A stretch of DNA of 64,000 nt from Aureobasidium sp. EXF-3400 (taxonomy: Eukaryota > Ascomycota > Dothideomycetes > Dothideales > Saccotheciaceae). The stretch covers positions 17,047 through 81,046 of the forward strand of contig SWBL01000245.1 of assembly GCA_024195585.1 (NCBI GenBank), read 5' to 3'. The first letter of the stretch is position 1. The number at the start of each line of letters is the position of its first letter. Shown piece by piece: positions 10,155-21,567 of the stretch. The translations under genes were made by a program, and so were the position numbers. The notes below the pieces were generated by a model. The model saw only the letters and a program-made list of their open reading frames with translations, searched no databases and was not told the origin of the DNA.

Positions 10155-11366
10155 TCAACTGAAATGAATGCCCTCCTGGTTAAAGGCGTACAGCAACTTC
10201 AAGAAGTCACCCTCGTCACACATTCTGGCACGCTTCTCGCAGAGCTCGGTGGTCTCGATCAGCACCTTGGTCACCTTCTGGCGCACCAGCTCGGAAACCT
10301 TACCCTTCTTCTTGCGGTTGGGGTTGCCTGCGAGCTTCCTTGCCTTCTTGTCTGCCTCTTCCCTGAAGAAGTCGGGAATATCGTCCTCGTCGTCAACATC
10401 CATGATGGCTTCTATGTCGTCGTCCTGATCGTCTGCAGCCATGTCGGTGTCCATAGCAGCATCTGCAGGGTCGAGCGGGCCATCGTCGAGAACAATGTTG
10501 TTCTGGGCACAGTAGGTGCGGTAGTTCGACTCGAGCATCTCCATGACACTAGTGGTACCCAAGAAACCACTGCGCAATGTACGGTTCTTACGGACAAAGC
10601 AAATGCGCAACAGACCGTCCCACTCATCGTAGCTGATTTGCGGGCGCGGGACCTTTGGCACAATCTTGACTACATCACTCTCGACTTGAGGAGGAGGGTT
10701 GAAGTTGTTCTTGCCGACCTTCATGACATGGCTGATCTTGGCCCACATCTGAGCATTGACGGACAATCTCGAGTAAAGTTTTGTTCCAGGTTGAGCAAAC
10801 AGACGCATGGCGAATTCGCGCTGGAACATGAGTACGCAGGAGCGAGGAGCGGGACTTAGAGCCAAGAGTCTGAAGGTCAAGGGCGAGGAAATTTGGTAGG
10901 GCGTGTTCGAGATGCAGACGTCAAAGTAGGGCAGTTGTGGGTGCTTGAGCACATCTCCGAGGATAATCTCGAGTCTCTTTTGGGCAGGGGTGCCTTGGAA
11001 ACGCTTTGTGATTTCGGCAGCCATTCGGGGATCGGCTTCGCAGGCGATGACTTTTTTGGCCTTTTCCAGGATCTTGGTCGTCAGGTTACCGGTTCCGGGT
11101 CCGACTTCGAGGACAATCTGGGTGCGTGTTAGAGATGGTGTGTCGCAGCAGAGAGTCAGATGTCAACATACGTCGGACTGCTTCAGGTCGGCCTTGTCGA
11201 CAATAGCCTGAGCGACACCAGGGTTTTTGAGAATGTGCTGACCGAGATCCGTGTTGAATTTGAAGACGTTGTTGGCGGAATGGCCCTTTTTGCGCGAGGC
11301 AGCGCCCGAGTAGGGGTCGCTCTTGGACACACCGCTGCCGTTGTTCTTTCTCGCTGATTTGGGCAT
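10155..11366 (-). CDS. DIM1: 18S rRNA dimethyladenosine transferase Dim1
   Basis: Two exons, 11172-11366 and 10155-11117, encode 385 residues. The SAM-binding motif VGPGTGNLT lies near residues 70-78, and the catalytic motif NTPYQISSP near 136. The N-terminus is basic (PKSARKNN) as in nucleolar Dim1. Dim1 makes two N6,N6-dimethyladenosines in the 3' terminal loop of 18S rRNA and is also needed for pre-rRNA processing. A strongly acidic insertion ([18 protein letters not shown], about 295-330) separates the methyltransferase core from the C-terminal helices. It is longer than in yeast and seems to be a fungal lineage trait. The gene diverges from the endonuclease IV gene, leaving 188 bases between the starts. 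Confidence 0.96.
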
Positions 11367-11554
11367 GTTGACTTGCTGTGTTCTGGTATAGAGAAGATGC
11401 GGAGAGGCGGCCGAAGGAGCGAATTTTTGGAAGCCGCGACCCAAAAGCTTATCGATAAGCCCGTCGTCAGGGTCTCGATTGTTTGCGTATTCGTACCTGC
11501 CCAAGCTGCCGAACTGGCCATCACCTCGACATCACAACTCGATTCACCAACAAC

Positions 11555-13129
11555 ATGCCTCGCCCATCGAGAGCTAAGCCCACCATCAACGAAGAATCGT
11601 CTGCTCTTTCGTCTGCAGCATCAGTCGCCTCCGAACCCATCACCACCCAATCCGCTGCCAACGAAACTACAGGAACCAAACGCAAGCGCCAGCTCAAGCA
11701 ACCAGTCTACCACGAATTGGATGAGGACGAGGACGAGGACGAGCCAGAAGAGAAACCTGCCCCTGCCAAGAGAGGTCGCCAAAGCAAAGCAGTCAAGGTC
11801 GATCAATCTATCTCCCCACCACAAAAGAAAGCCACCAAGTCCACAAAGCCTGTCGAAGACATAGAGGAGCCAGAAACAAAGCCCAAGGTTGTGAAGAAGC
11901 GCAAGACCAAAGAAGAAAAGGAAGCAGAAGCAATGCCCCTGGCAGCACGTACAATCGGCCACAAGCTCTTCATCGGTGCCCACGTTTCAGCCGCCGGTGG
12001 TGTTCCCAATGCCGTCCAGAACGCCGTCCACATCGGCGCAAATGCCTTTGCTCTATTCCTCAAGTCTCAGCGGAAATGGGCAAACCCTCCACTCGACGAA
12101 ACTCACTCCATCAACTTCCATGCCCATTGCGACAAGCACGACTTTGACCAAAATTCACACGTCGTTCCACACGGCTCATACCTTGTGAACCTAGCACACA
12201 CCGATCCCGAGCGTACCAAACAAGCCTATGACTCCTTCCTCGATGATCTCAAGCGTTGTGAGAAGCTAGGTATCTCGCTTTACAACTTCCACCCTGGCAA
12301 CAGCGTCGGTGGAGATCGTGATGCTGCCATTGCCCACTTGGCAGGTAACCTCAATCGCGCACACAAGGAAACTTCAAAAGTCATCACACTACTCGAAAAC
12401 ATGGCCGCAGGTGGAAACGTCATTGGTTCCACCTTCGAAGACTTGCGCGATGTCATCAACCTGATCGACGATAAGTCTCGCGTTGGCGTCTGTCTAGATA
12501 CCTGCCATGCTTTTGCCGGTGGCTACGACCTGCGTACACCCGAGACAGTCGAGTCGACTCTATCTGACTTTGACAAAACAGTCGGCATGAAGTATCTACG
12601 TGCCCTGCATCTAAATGACAGCAAAGCTCCCTTCTCAAGCCACAGAGATCTACACGCAAACATCGGCACCGGCTTCCTAGGTCTACGAGGCTTCCACGCA
12701 ATCATGAACGACGAGCGCGTCATCGGCCTCCCCATGGTCCTCGAAACACCTATCGAAGTCCGCGACGAAAATGGTAATCTCCAAAAAGATGCTAAGAACA
12801 AAGATATGGAAGACAAAAACATCTGGGCCCGAGAAATCAAGCTTCTAGAAAGTCTGGTGGGTATGGATGTCGACGGCGAAGAGTTCAAAGAGTTGGAAGA
12901 TAAACTGCAGAAGATGGGCAAGGTTGAGAGAGACAGAATTGCTGAGCAAGTCGAAAAGAAGACCACCAAGGTCAAGGACAAGGAAGACAAGGCAAAGGCC
13001 AAACAGACCAAGCTCAACTTTGGCAAAGCTGCTCCGGCCAAGAAAGGCAAGAAGTCGAAGAAAGATGATGATGCCGAGCAGAGTGATGCTTCGTCCTTGA
13101 GTGCACCGCCTTCGGATAACGAGAGCTGA
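11555..13129 (+). CDS. APN1: AP endonuclease, endonuclease IV family (Apn1)
   Basis: A single exon of 524 residues. The start chosen is the ATG before PRPSRAKP; upstream codons in frame are outside the family and begin without a better ATG. Residues 1-135 are disordered and basic, with an acidic DEDEDEDEPEE stretch and nuclear-type KKRKTKEEKE. The endonuclease IV TIM barrel follows (about 138-430), with FIGAHVSAAGGV, YNFHPGNSVG, LENMAAGG, CLDTCHAFAGGYD, LHLNDSK and VLETP carrying the three-zinc ligands. Apn1 cuts abasic sites and removes 3' blocking groups in base excision repair. The Lys-rich tail contains QTKLNFG (about 484-490), reminiscent of a degenerate PCNA-binding motif. Confidence 0.95.
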   Translation: MPRPSRAKPTINEESSALSSAASVASEPITTQSAANETTGTKRKRQLKQPVYHELDEDEDEDEPEEKPAPAKRGRQSKAVKVDQSISPPQKKATKSTKPVEDIEEPETKPKVVKKRKTKEEKEAEAMPLAARTIGHKLFIGAHVSAAGGVPNAVQNAVHIGANAFALFLKSQRKWANPPLDETHSINFHAHCDKHDFDQNSHVVPHGSYLVNLAHTDPERTKQAYDSFLDDLKRCEKLGISLYNFHPGNSVGGDRDAAIAHLAGNLNRAHKETSKVITLLENMAAGGNVIGSTFEDLRDVINLIDDKSRVGVCLDTCHAFAGGYDLRTPETVESTLSDFDKTVGMKYLRALHLNDSKAPFSSHRDLHANIGTGFLGLRGFHAIMNDERVIGLPMVLETPIEVRDENGNLQKDAKNKDMEDKNIWAREIKLLESLVGMDVDGEEFKELEDKLQKMGKVERDRIAEQVEKKTTKVKDKEDKAKAKQTKLNFGKAAPAKKGKKSKKDDDAEQSDASSLSAPPSDNES

Positions 13130-13909
13130 TTGTCAGATCGGAGCACGAGGTTGCGAAGATGAACGATCACCGCACACGAAGTCATGAGGAGTGAATGGAT
13201 ATTACTCGACACAACTGCATATTTCTAACCCAACTTATACCCGTCTCAGCAATCACGTACGCAAGGCATCGCAGAATCCGAAATCAATAGCTCGTTGATA
13301 TCATTCTTGTAAGTATGTTTTCAAGTCAACATAGCTTTTATAGGAACACACCTTTATATGTCCAGTCAATTGCCAACATTATATACTAAAAACAGCTTGC
13401 ACGGTGAACTATAACATCCCACCGTAAAGCGTTGGCAGATATGCTATCCCAGAATTCCTCAAAACCGTGAGCCTTGAGAGAAAAACACCCTTTGCTTGTG
13501 TTTATTAGCTGGAGCAATCTACTTCTCACACAGACCCATCTCTTCTTCAACACTTCTATCCCGGTACAATAGCCAATTAGTAGAGTCGAGATATGAGGGT
13601 AAGTGGACAATAGAACTCTGAACCACACGACAAGTAAGTTCTGGACTTGTTGAGAGTGCAGATCGCAGATAACAGATCAAAATCGCAGAAGTCGCGGTGG
13701 GAGTAAGTACCAGGAAACAAAATGAAGCAGATTGTGACATTGCCCTATCTAATCTGATTCTTCGCCCTCTTACTTCTCATATCTTACATCCTAGAGGCCC
13801 ACACTCGCAATCTTCTCTTTCCGCTCTCCCTGTGCAACGGCTTCTGAAGTTCCCCATCCAAGTCTGATCCACCCATATGCCAAGCTGTTGCAACAAGTTT
13901 TTCGAATCA
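13130..13909. other. Convergent 3' region, nothing recognised
   Basis: Only short frames are present, and none looks like a protein family. This lies between the APN1 and MYND gene stops. Confidence 0.5.
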
Positions 13910-16900
13910 CTAACGCTTGCAAACCTTCTTGTGGGTCTTCCACGCAGCCTTCTGACAAGCATGATTGCAGTACTTGACCTTTTCACAACGGGAGCAAGCC
14001 TTGAGGCTAAGCTTATCGCTGCCACAGTGATCACAAACTGCGAGGTTAGACGTCTCCTCCTTCTGGTCTAGGTCAAGTGTAGCAACGTGGGCAGCCATCT
14101 GAGAGACCATCTTCTCGTCGACCACAGATTCAACGTATGGGACCGCGGAGATCAAGGGAAGAGCGATGCGAGTGGCGAAACGAGCGACGTCTTCATAGCC
14201 ACTGGGCATCTGTTCCGCATCTCTTCCCAAACCACAGTCGCAGAGAGAGGAGTTCACGGAGTTGATCTTGTATTTGCAATCTGGAGTATGCTCCCATGAG
14301 CGGCAGCGTTCGACGAGAGCGGGGAGAAGATGTTGCCAAAGTTTAATGTCTTCCTTACTGGCATCCATCCCTATGCACTTCTGCTTCGTCCTGCTGACGG
14401 CCATGTGCTTGTCGAACTCTGCGGTAACGGGTATGAAGAAGCCGTCCAAGAAGATCGAACCCGTGTCCCGATCATGGCGAAGACCCTTAGCGACAATGTG
14501 AATTTGGTGTGCTTCGCTGTGCCTTATAATGAGCATCCGGACCGGTCCATCGGGGGCATTCATGTGTGATTTAGCAAATGTGGAGAACAATTGAGCAATC
14601 ACTTCCTTCAGCTGAATCATAGGTGGCACAGAACCGGGACCCAGATTTGCTCTGACCTGTGCCAAGTCACCTTTGCTCAGCGGCATACAGCACACCAGCC
14701 CCAGGAACATAGGATCTGGAACGGATAGCTTGACCAGCGGCTGGAGATCAGGATCAACACGGCCTATGCTCCATGCCAGTGGGCTTGTATCCTGGTTGAT
14801 GACAGGAAAAGGATCAAGTTTGAAGCCACCAAACTGGAGGGCGTTGGATGTGGGAGCCCTGACCTCAATCCAGGAAGACTTACGCGCAATTCTCATCTTA
14901 CAAGCAACTCCATCAATTGGAAAGGGGAAGATGAATTTGCTTGTGTTCTTCTGATCCCCAATTGAGACAGTAAGAACGCACGGCGAGATCTGCAAAACCT
15001 TGACCGTATCACCATTCATCAGAGCAGAGCCCATGTCGGAGTCTGGAGCGAAGTTCTCAGTGACTCCGATAGATGCCACAGTACCATCGCAGTTGAGAGA
15101 TACGGTGGCAGAGGTAGGTCCAGTCGGTTCTGTGATGCTGGGATGCTCGATATCAATGACTGGCCTGGGCTTTGTACAGGGTGCTTGGGCCAAGATTCTA
15201 ACATCTTTGCTATCAAGAGTAGCACTGAAGACTGTCATACGGATCCCAAGGTCCGAAACGTAGCTGTGACCGGCCGGTCCCATGTTCACAGCAAGTTCAA
15301 CGTGAAAATCTTGGCGACGTCCGACTAGCAGTCCCCAGGTAGGAACTCTGCAGGTAACGATCATGTCAGAAGTGCCTGACCATCCAGAGGCGTCTTCCAC
15401 AACTTCGGCTGCATCGATAGCGTCCGACTTGAATTGACCAAAGAAGGCGTCGATAGCATAGAAACAATTGTCAATAGCGCGAGTACGCATACTGAGATGT
15501 AAGCCCGGATTCTCAAACCTGTCATGATGTCGGTCTTTGAAAACGTTGAGCTTGCTTCTGGGAACGACCAGAGCAACATGAACAGTCGAAGGCAAGGATT
15601 GCTGTCCAAGTAGCCCAAGTTCGCCTGCAGGGCGAGGTCCGCCATAGTATGATTTCTGCTCTCTTGGATCGCCTCCAAGCATGGGGGCATGCCAAAGACC
15701 AGACAGATGAAGATGCATGTAGAGTTCTTGCAGACTGTTCGAACCCACCATCAAGGACTTGTCACTCTTAATCAGTCGGAGGAGAGCGTCAACACATTCG
15801 AGCCAGTCCGTGGATATGTGGTGTTTGGCTGAGGCGACAAGAGCAACAAGCGAGAGTCGAGAGTAGAAACCGAGATCACCAACCAGAGGGTGAGCCCACT
15901 TCCGTTCAGTAACTTGCTTCATGATCGTGAGGTCCTCTGATTCACGAAACATGGCAAGATATGTTTGCATGAAGAGAGAGGCGAGTTCATATGGATCCAT
16001 ATTAAGGCGATATGGTGAAGACTCGACGGTTGGGACCGTGCCATCACCATGGGAAGCACGCTTCCATGGGATGCGCATGCGGTAATGCTTCTGACAACCT
16101 CTTGCCGAACGAATAGACAGGTCGAGTAGTCGCTCAACGTGTGTAGAGTCTGTCATCGTTCCTAAAAGGTGGCCGACGGGAGCGACGCCAAAAAGTAGAG
16201 ATGACATCGTGACATTCGAATGTAGCAAAGTCTCCAACAGCTTTTCTGATTCTTTTGCGCCTTGGAGAAGACTTTCCGTGTACAAGACCGAGCTACGGCG
16301 TCTCGACAACAGAGGCATGATGGCAGACAGAAGGTTTAAGAGACCGACGTGATCCATGACGTTCGACTTGTCAATAACGTCAAATGTGGTGGTCATATCT
16401 GAAGGCAGGTCGAGCGAAACGGAACTCCATGGCTTAGTGTAGAAGTAGGTAAACGAAGCAAGTATAGCGGAGCCTTGAATGGCTTGCAAGGCATGTGAAA
16501 AGTTGACAGCATCTCCACAATGGTGCATGATATTGACCGAGCTCGATGCGACAGAGGAGGCAAACTCACGACACCATCCAGAGAATTGGGATTTTGCCAG
16601 GTGTACGAGTGAATCTCTGATCTGTTCCGTTGTCTGGGGGAGATCAAAAGCCTCTGCCAGATGGAAGCTCATGAGGGGATCGAGGTCATAGTGCACGTTG
16701 AACGAGCCCAGTGATGAGACAACCATCAGCGGATTGGTTCTACCGCCGTCATCTCGATTAAGCATAGCGAGGTCTTGATCGTTGCCTGCTACAACACCCG
16801 ACTCCCAGAAGTTGTGGTATGTTTCGTTCATGGAAGAGGCTGCAGAGGTGCCGTGAGCTCCGGCAGAGCGCACGCCGTGGATTACTAAACTCTTCTCACC

Positions 16901-17718
16901 ATCTCTGGTGACGTTGTGCTCGTGCATGGACTTGATGGCGCGTTTGATTCCCACATCTTCCTGCTTGGCTCTTGTCTGGACATACAAGGACCACATGCGA
17001 CGCACTTCGGCCAAACAAGACTCGCTAGAGAACTTGAGAAACGATCCGAAACGCGAGCTGTTCCATGTAGATATGCTCTCCGATACTCCCAGGAGCTTGT
17101 TGCAATGCTTCTGGACGAATGCGAGGTCGGTGCTTGTAATGTGGAAGTGGTAGTATGTTCTCCACAGGCGTTCGATCTCTTCGGAAGAGGGATGTTGAGT
17201 GATAGCTGTAAGAAGGAACACATTGCGGGCTATGAACAAGGTCAGTGTCTGGACACGATCTGATTGAATTCGAGCAGTTGAGTCGTCGAAAGCCAAAGCG
17301 GTCTGTTCAAAAGCGCCGTGGCTTTCCAAAGCGAAAGTTTGAAGATTGTGGCAATAGAAGCATGCTTACCTAGAACAGCAGGATCCAGATCGCATGCGGT
17401 AAAGTTGAGTTTGCATGTGTTGTGTTGTTGAGACCAGAGGGTAAACAGGATGTTTCGAACATCGCCGCAGCCAAGTGTGAGGATCTCAACAGGCTCTTCG
17501 CCAGGACGGAGATCACGTAGCAGATCGCCGGCCGGCGTACTACCGATGGGGTAAGAGAAGGACTTGGTGTCGACATACGTTGAGGTAAGCATCTTGCCGA
17601 ACGCGCGAGGAAAAGGAAGGAGCGATGTGTCTGTGATGACTTTATCTGGTGTCTGTGGTTTAGCAAGTGAATGCCAAGATATCTGTTTGTCGTTTGTCGT
17701 CTCAAACAGACATGACAT
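13910..17718 (-). CDS. DUF4470 and MYND zinc-finger protein
   Basis: Two exons, 17370-17718 and 13910-17229, give 1,222 residues. The N-terminal DUF4470 region is recognisable by FSYPIGSTPAGDLLRDL, ILTLGCGDVRNILFTLW and the ACDLDPAVLARN junction restored by splicing. The last 40 residues form a MYND zinc finger: CDHCGSDKLSLKACSRC, then YCNHACQKAAWKTHKKVC. About 1,050 residues between have no domain I can name. DUF4470 proteins with a C-terminal MYND finger are common in filamentous fungi and their role is unsettled. The GCGD-like loop resembles a Rossmann methyltransferase motif I, but the remaining motifs are not evident. The start is the first ATG giving the usual family N-terminus; an upstream exon cannot be excluded. 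Confidence 0.88.
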
Positions 17719-18987
17719 GTATGGAAAGTGACGGAAATGTACCTCTGAGTCGTCTCCGAGAACTTTCTGTAGGAAACCACTTGTCGCGACTCAGAATGTT
17801 TTCAGAACAAACCGTGTCCATTGCGAAAGCCTCACCAAGCTACCATTCGCATGATTCTGCTGAATCAGACATACCACACAGTTCTATGGGTTACTATAGA
17901 TGTACTGCCAGGTCGCCGACAAGAGTCTGGCTTTAGCCCTCTACAAAGATCGAAGCCGATTTTTGATCATAGAGCTTTTCTCCATGGGAGTATCATTGTG
18001 AGCCGGAAAGTTGTCCAGCTCGCGAGTACAATGGCAGTCACATAGCGAGAGTTAGCTGTCAATGCAGCATCCAGCACAGAGAGTTGGCTGATGCTTTCAG
18101 AATATTTTATGAATGCTTGAGAAGCGGAAGTGGAAGTTGGGTGGTTGAACATTGAATTGCACAGCGACAAAGTTTGCCCGCAGTTTTGCCAGATCTTCGG
18201 CAATCTTCGCGTCAAACTTTCAGCCAGATTCTCACAACAATCAGCACGGTTGACCATTCGACATTGTGGTCATTTCCATGACTATGTCTTTGTGACCACA
18301 CCAGACGCGATACATCGCCGCCCAAGTCGAGCTCTTTGCGGGAATTGCTGTCAGACAAGTCGCCAAGCATCTTCTGCAGCATCTCACGCGAAACAATCGC
18401 GTCTCGTGAAGGCACAAATTCGGCGAGCCTGGTAAGGATGCTGTGTCACCGTCGCCAAGAGCTGCACTCGTAGGATCAGTCCACATGACCATTTTCCGCG
18501 AAAGCTGCAGTAAGCAGATCCGGCTGTTCTCTCCGCACGCATGCCATGTCGAGTTGTGTAGTACCAGGTGGGGCTATTCGTGTTGTTTCAACCGTGGAAA
18601 GCATGTAAGAGATGGCGGACACTTATGAGTTGTGGTTGACCTGTTCGCGAACATACAGGCAGGTAAGTGAGTGGACTCTGATGGATTGGAAAAAAGACTG
18701 TCATCCGACCGTATCGAAGTGCTATACCATGATACAACGGCTTTCTCAGCGGGTTACCTCTCGTGGGGTCAGAGTCACTTTACCCTGCCAATTCATTTTA
18801 GGCAGAATTGCGACAAGGTATGTAGGTTGACTCGTCGATGATTCCGCCGGATCATCCTCGAGAAGTGGCCGGGGTTACAGAGTCAAGTATAAGAAAGGTT
18901 CCTTCCGGCCATGGGAACAGCAGCGTGCCTCGATTTGCACCTGCCATACTGCCGGCTATCTATTACTGCATCTCAGACGCGTATACC
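17719..18987. other. Divergent promoter region, MYND gene and sugar transporter
   Basis: No gene is recognised. The frame open from the ATG at 18838 joins the transporter frame, but I treat it as leader. GTGGGG at 18568-18573 and 18763-18768 and CCGGGG at 18869-18874 fit the CreA consensus, a weak signal for so short a motif. Confidence 0.4.
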
Positions 18988-20714
18988 ATGTTGCTCTCGC
19001 CCAAGGAGAGGTACTTTGGCCTCAAGGGAGGATGGCTAGTGTTTTGGATCACTGTTGCTTGCGCGACAGACATGACTCTCTTTGGTTATGACCAGGTGAA
19101 CAAAAGTTCTTGACTTTCTGTATCAAGTTGAGTAGCTAACCATTTTATTGTGCTAGGGAGTCTTCTCTGGAGTTGTCGTCAGCGAGAACTTCCTCCAATT
19201 GCACGATCTCGTCGGACCCTCTCGGACCAAGGTTCTATCAACCCTCGCTGCCATATACGATGTGGGCTGCTTCATCGGTGCGATTGTTGCCTTCACCATC
19301 GGCGAAAGACTAGGACGAAAGAAGGCTATCATACTAGGTACTGTGATTATGTCCGTTGGGGTGATCCTGAAGACCAGCTCCTTCAGTCTCGCGCAAATGT
19401 TCGTGGGACGTGTGATTCTCGGGATAGGCAACGGCATCAACACCGCAACAGCACCAATCTGGCAGACCGAGACAGCTCCTGCAAAGCTTAGAGGAAAGCT
19501 CGTCATCCTAGAAATGATGACCAACGTCGGAGGCTTCATGGTAGTAAATTGGATCAACTATGGTCTGAGTTTCGTACCTGGCTCGGTCCAATGGAGACTA
19601 CCCTTAGCCTTGCAGTTCCTCTTCATCTTTGTTCTGTTTGTCACCGTTCCCTGGCTGCCCGAATCGCCTCGCTGGCTCATCGCTCATGACCAAGAAAAAG
19701 AGGCCGTCCAAATCCTGGCTGACCTCGACGACAAGCCTATCGACCACGCTTATGTCATTGCACAGTACCAAGAGATCTCGTACGGTGTCGAGTACGAACG
19801 AGAGCATGCAATCAAGTGGGGTGACCTTCTTCGCGGCCGTACTCAAGATGGCACCAAAAATGTTCGTCGCCTACTTCTTGGAGCCGGCACCCAGTTCATG
19901 CAGCAGTTTGGTGGCATTAACATTATGTCTTACTACACGCCTACAATCATGATTACATACGTCGGACTGAGTAACTCTATGGCTCGCTTGCTGTCCGCTT
20001 GTAACGCGGTCTCATACTTCTTATTCGCGGGTGTTGCGGTACTTTTCGTCGAACGTCTCGGCCGCAGATCGCTGATGATGATATCTACCTTCTTGCAGAT
20101 GATTGCCTTTCTCTGCATCTCCATCCTTCTCAAGTATGCCATAGCCAATGGCAGTACTGAATGTGCGAAAGCCGCGATTTTCTTTTTCTTTTTCTACAAT
20201 ATCGCGTTTGCCGTGGGTATGCTCGGAGTACCCTGGCTCTATCCGGCTGGTAAGTTACGAATCGATATCTGCTTCTAATGCAAGTCATGAACTGACCCTT
20301 GTAGAAATCAACAGTCTACCAATGCGTACCAAAGGTGCTGCAGTAGCCACCGCCACGAACTGGATCACAAACTTCGTCATCGTCGAGATAACGCCAATCG
20401 GATTTCAGAATTTAGGATGGAAGTTCTGGCCAATCTGGGTGGCAACGAATGCCCTCTTCTTGCCTATCATCTACCTCTGTTATCCTGAGACCAGTTCGCG
20501 GACTCTTGAAGACCTAGATGCATACTTCAGATCTGATCCTAGTCTGTTGGTCTTCAGAGACAAAGACGCGATATCTAGCACAAGACCATTGAAGTACATC
20601 GAAAGGGAGAACGAAGAGGTGCATAAGGTAGAGGAGCAAGATGTTGCGATTGGGAAGCGAAGTGGTATGAATGGTGTCGAGACTCAGCATCATGAAGTTG
20701 AGAAACTACAGTGA
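18988..20714 (+). CDS. MFS sugar/hexose transporter
   Basis: Three exons, 18988-19095, 19157-20249 and 20305-20714, give 536 residues. An in-frame ATG at 18838 would add 50 residues unlike family N-termini, so the later ATG is preferred. The sequence has the twelve-helix sugar porter layout: FGYDQGVFSG in helix 1, GERLGRKKA in the loop 2-3, PESPRWL after helix 6, QQFGGIN in helix 7, ERLGRRS in loop 8-9, and a PETSSRTLEDLD tail motif. FGYDQGVFSGVV is typical of fungal hexose or monosaccharide proton symporters. Substrate and affinity cannot be told from sequence. It lies at the plasma membrane. The last 40 residues are charged and cytosolic. Confidence 0.92.
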
Positions 20715-20832
20715 GATTTGGACGTGGCGAGCAATCACTCATGTTTAAACTGCCTCATGAGGAAGACTTGTATCACGATTTCGAATCTCTCAATCAGGAA
20801 AAGCCAAATCGATCATCATCGGATATCAATAC

Positions 20833-21261
20833 CTAACCACCCAACTTCTTCCTCACCGCGACTCCGCCCTTTTTGCTCTCTTCGGGTGGCTTAGTCCTAA
20901 ACACCCCATTCTCGCCCACAAGTGCTTTAGTCTCCTTGATATCAAACGTGATTATCTGTATCCTGATCAACTCCGCATTAATCGTATCGAAATGCACACG
21001 CACACAACCCACTTCACCACCCTTCACCTGAACGATAAGACCAGAGTCGTCATCAAGTGATTGCTCATCCAGAATGGCAAAGAGATTTGGATCTACAGTT
21101 TTGGGTGATAGTGAACGGAGTATTTCTGCCATATCTGCGGGGGAATTGTCTAGGAAGGGGGATGCAAATGAGGGTATTGGGGGAGTTGTTGCGGTGGGTT
21201 GTGTGGTGAGAGTGAGAGCTTTTTGGGATGAGATGAGGTGGAGACTTGGTTGACAATCCAT
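20833..21261 (-). CDS. Small protein of unknown function
   Basis: From the ATG at 21261 this is 142 residues ending KKGGVAVRKKLGG. The C-terminal two thirds (NSPADMAEILRSLSPKTVDP, then FAILDEQSLDDDSGLIVQV, and VHFDTINAELIRIQIITFDI) read as a compact alpha/beta domain. The ending GENGVFR loosely recalls DUF6924 proteins, from memory only. The frame stays open about 25 codons upstream without an ATG, and TAAGTGTGCAG there looks like a splice acceptor, so one or more 5' exons may be missing. It lies between two convergent-oriented neighbours, with only 118 bases to the transporter stop. Confidence 0.55.
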   Translation of the reverse strand: MDCQPSLHLISSQKALTLTTQPTATTPPIPSFASPFLDNSPADMAEILRSLSPKTVDPNLFAILDEQSLDDDSGLIVQVKGGEVGCVRVHFDTINAELIRIQIITFDIKETKALVGENGVFRTKPPEESKKGGVAVRKKLGG

Positions 21262-21567
21262 CTTAGAGCTGTTCTGGTATGTTTGCTCGAGGAAGTAGTT
21301 GATTCTCTGGTTTCGGTATGGATCAGTGCTGCACACTTAGGTACGTTTGGGACGACATTCACCTCCAGTGGGAGATCTGCTGTGCAGCATAATGCAAAGA
21401 GAGACATATCAATCAAGCTTCTTGATGTTCTTGTTTCTACGTCGCGAGAGAAAATGACAAAGATGCCATCTAATGATTATCCGTTGGACAATACGTATGC
21501 CAAGAAATCCTGCGTGGGATGATGTTGGAAGGGACCCGAAACAATGATATTATCTTTTAACTATTTC
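21262..21567. other. Gap holding possible 5' exon of the small gene
   Basis: It probably contains the leader or a first exon of the small minus-strand gene and the 3' UTR of the homeodomain gene. I could not settle a first exon: the nearest donor would leave a 34-base intron, too short for this genome. Confidence 0.35.

Noticed and set aside
18838..18987. N-terminal extension of the sugar transporter
   Set aside because: It is open in frame, but its sequence is unlike family N-termini and the later ATG gives the usual short tail.
21300..21420. First exon MSLFALCC for the small minus-strand gene
   Set aside because: Joining it to the body needs a 34-base intron, shorter than any other intron in the window.
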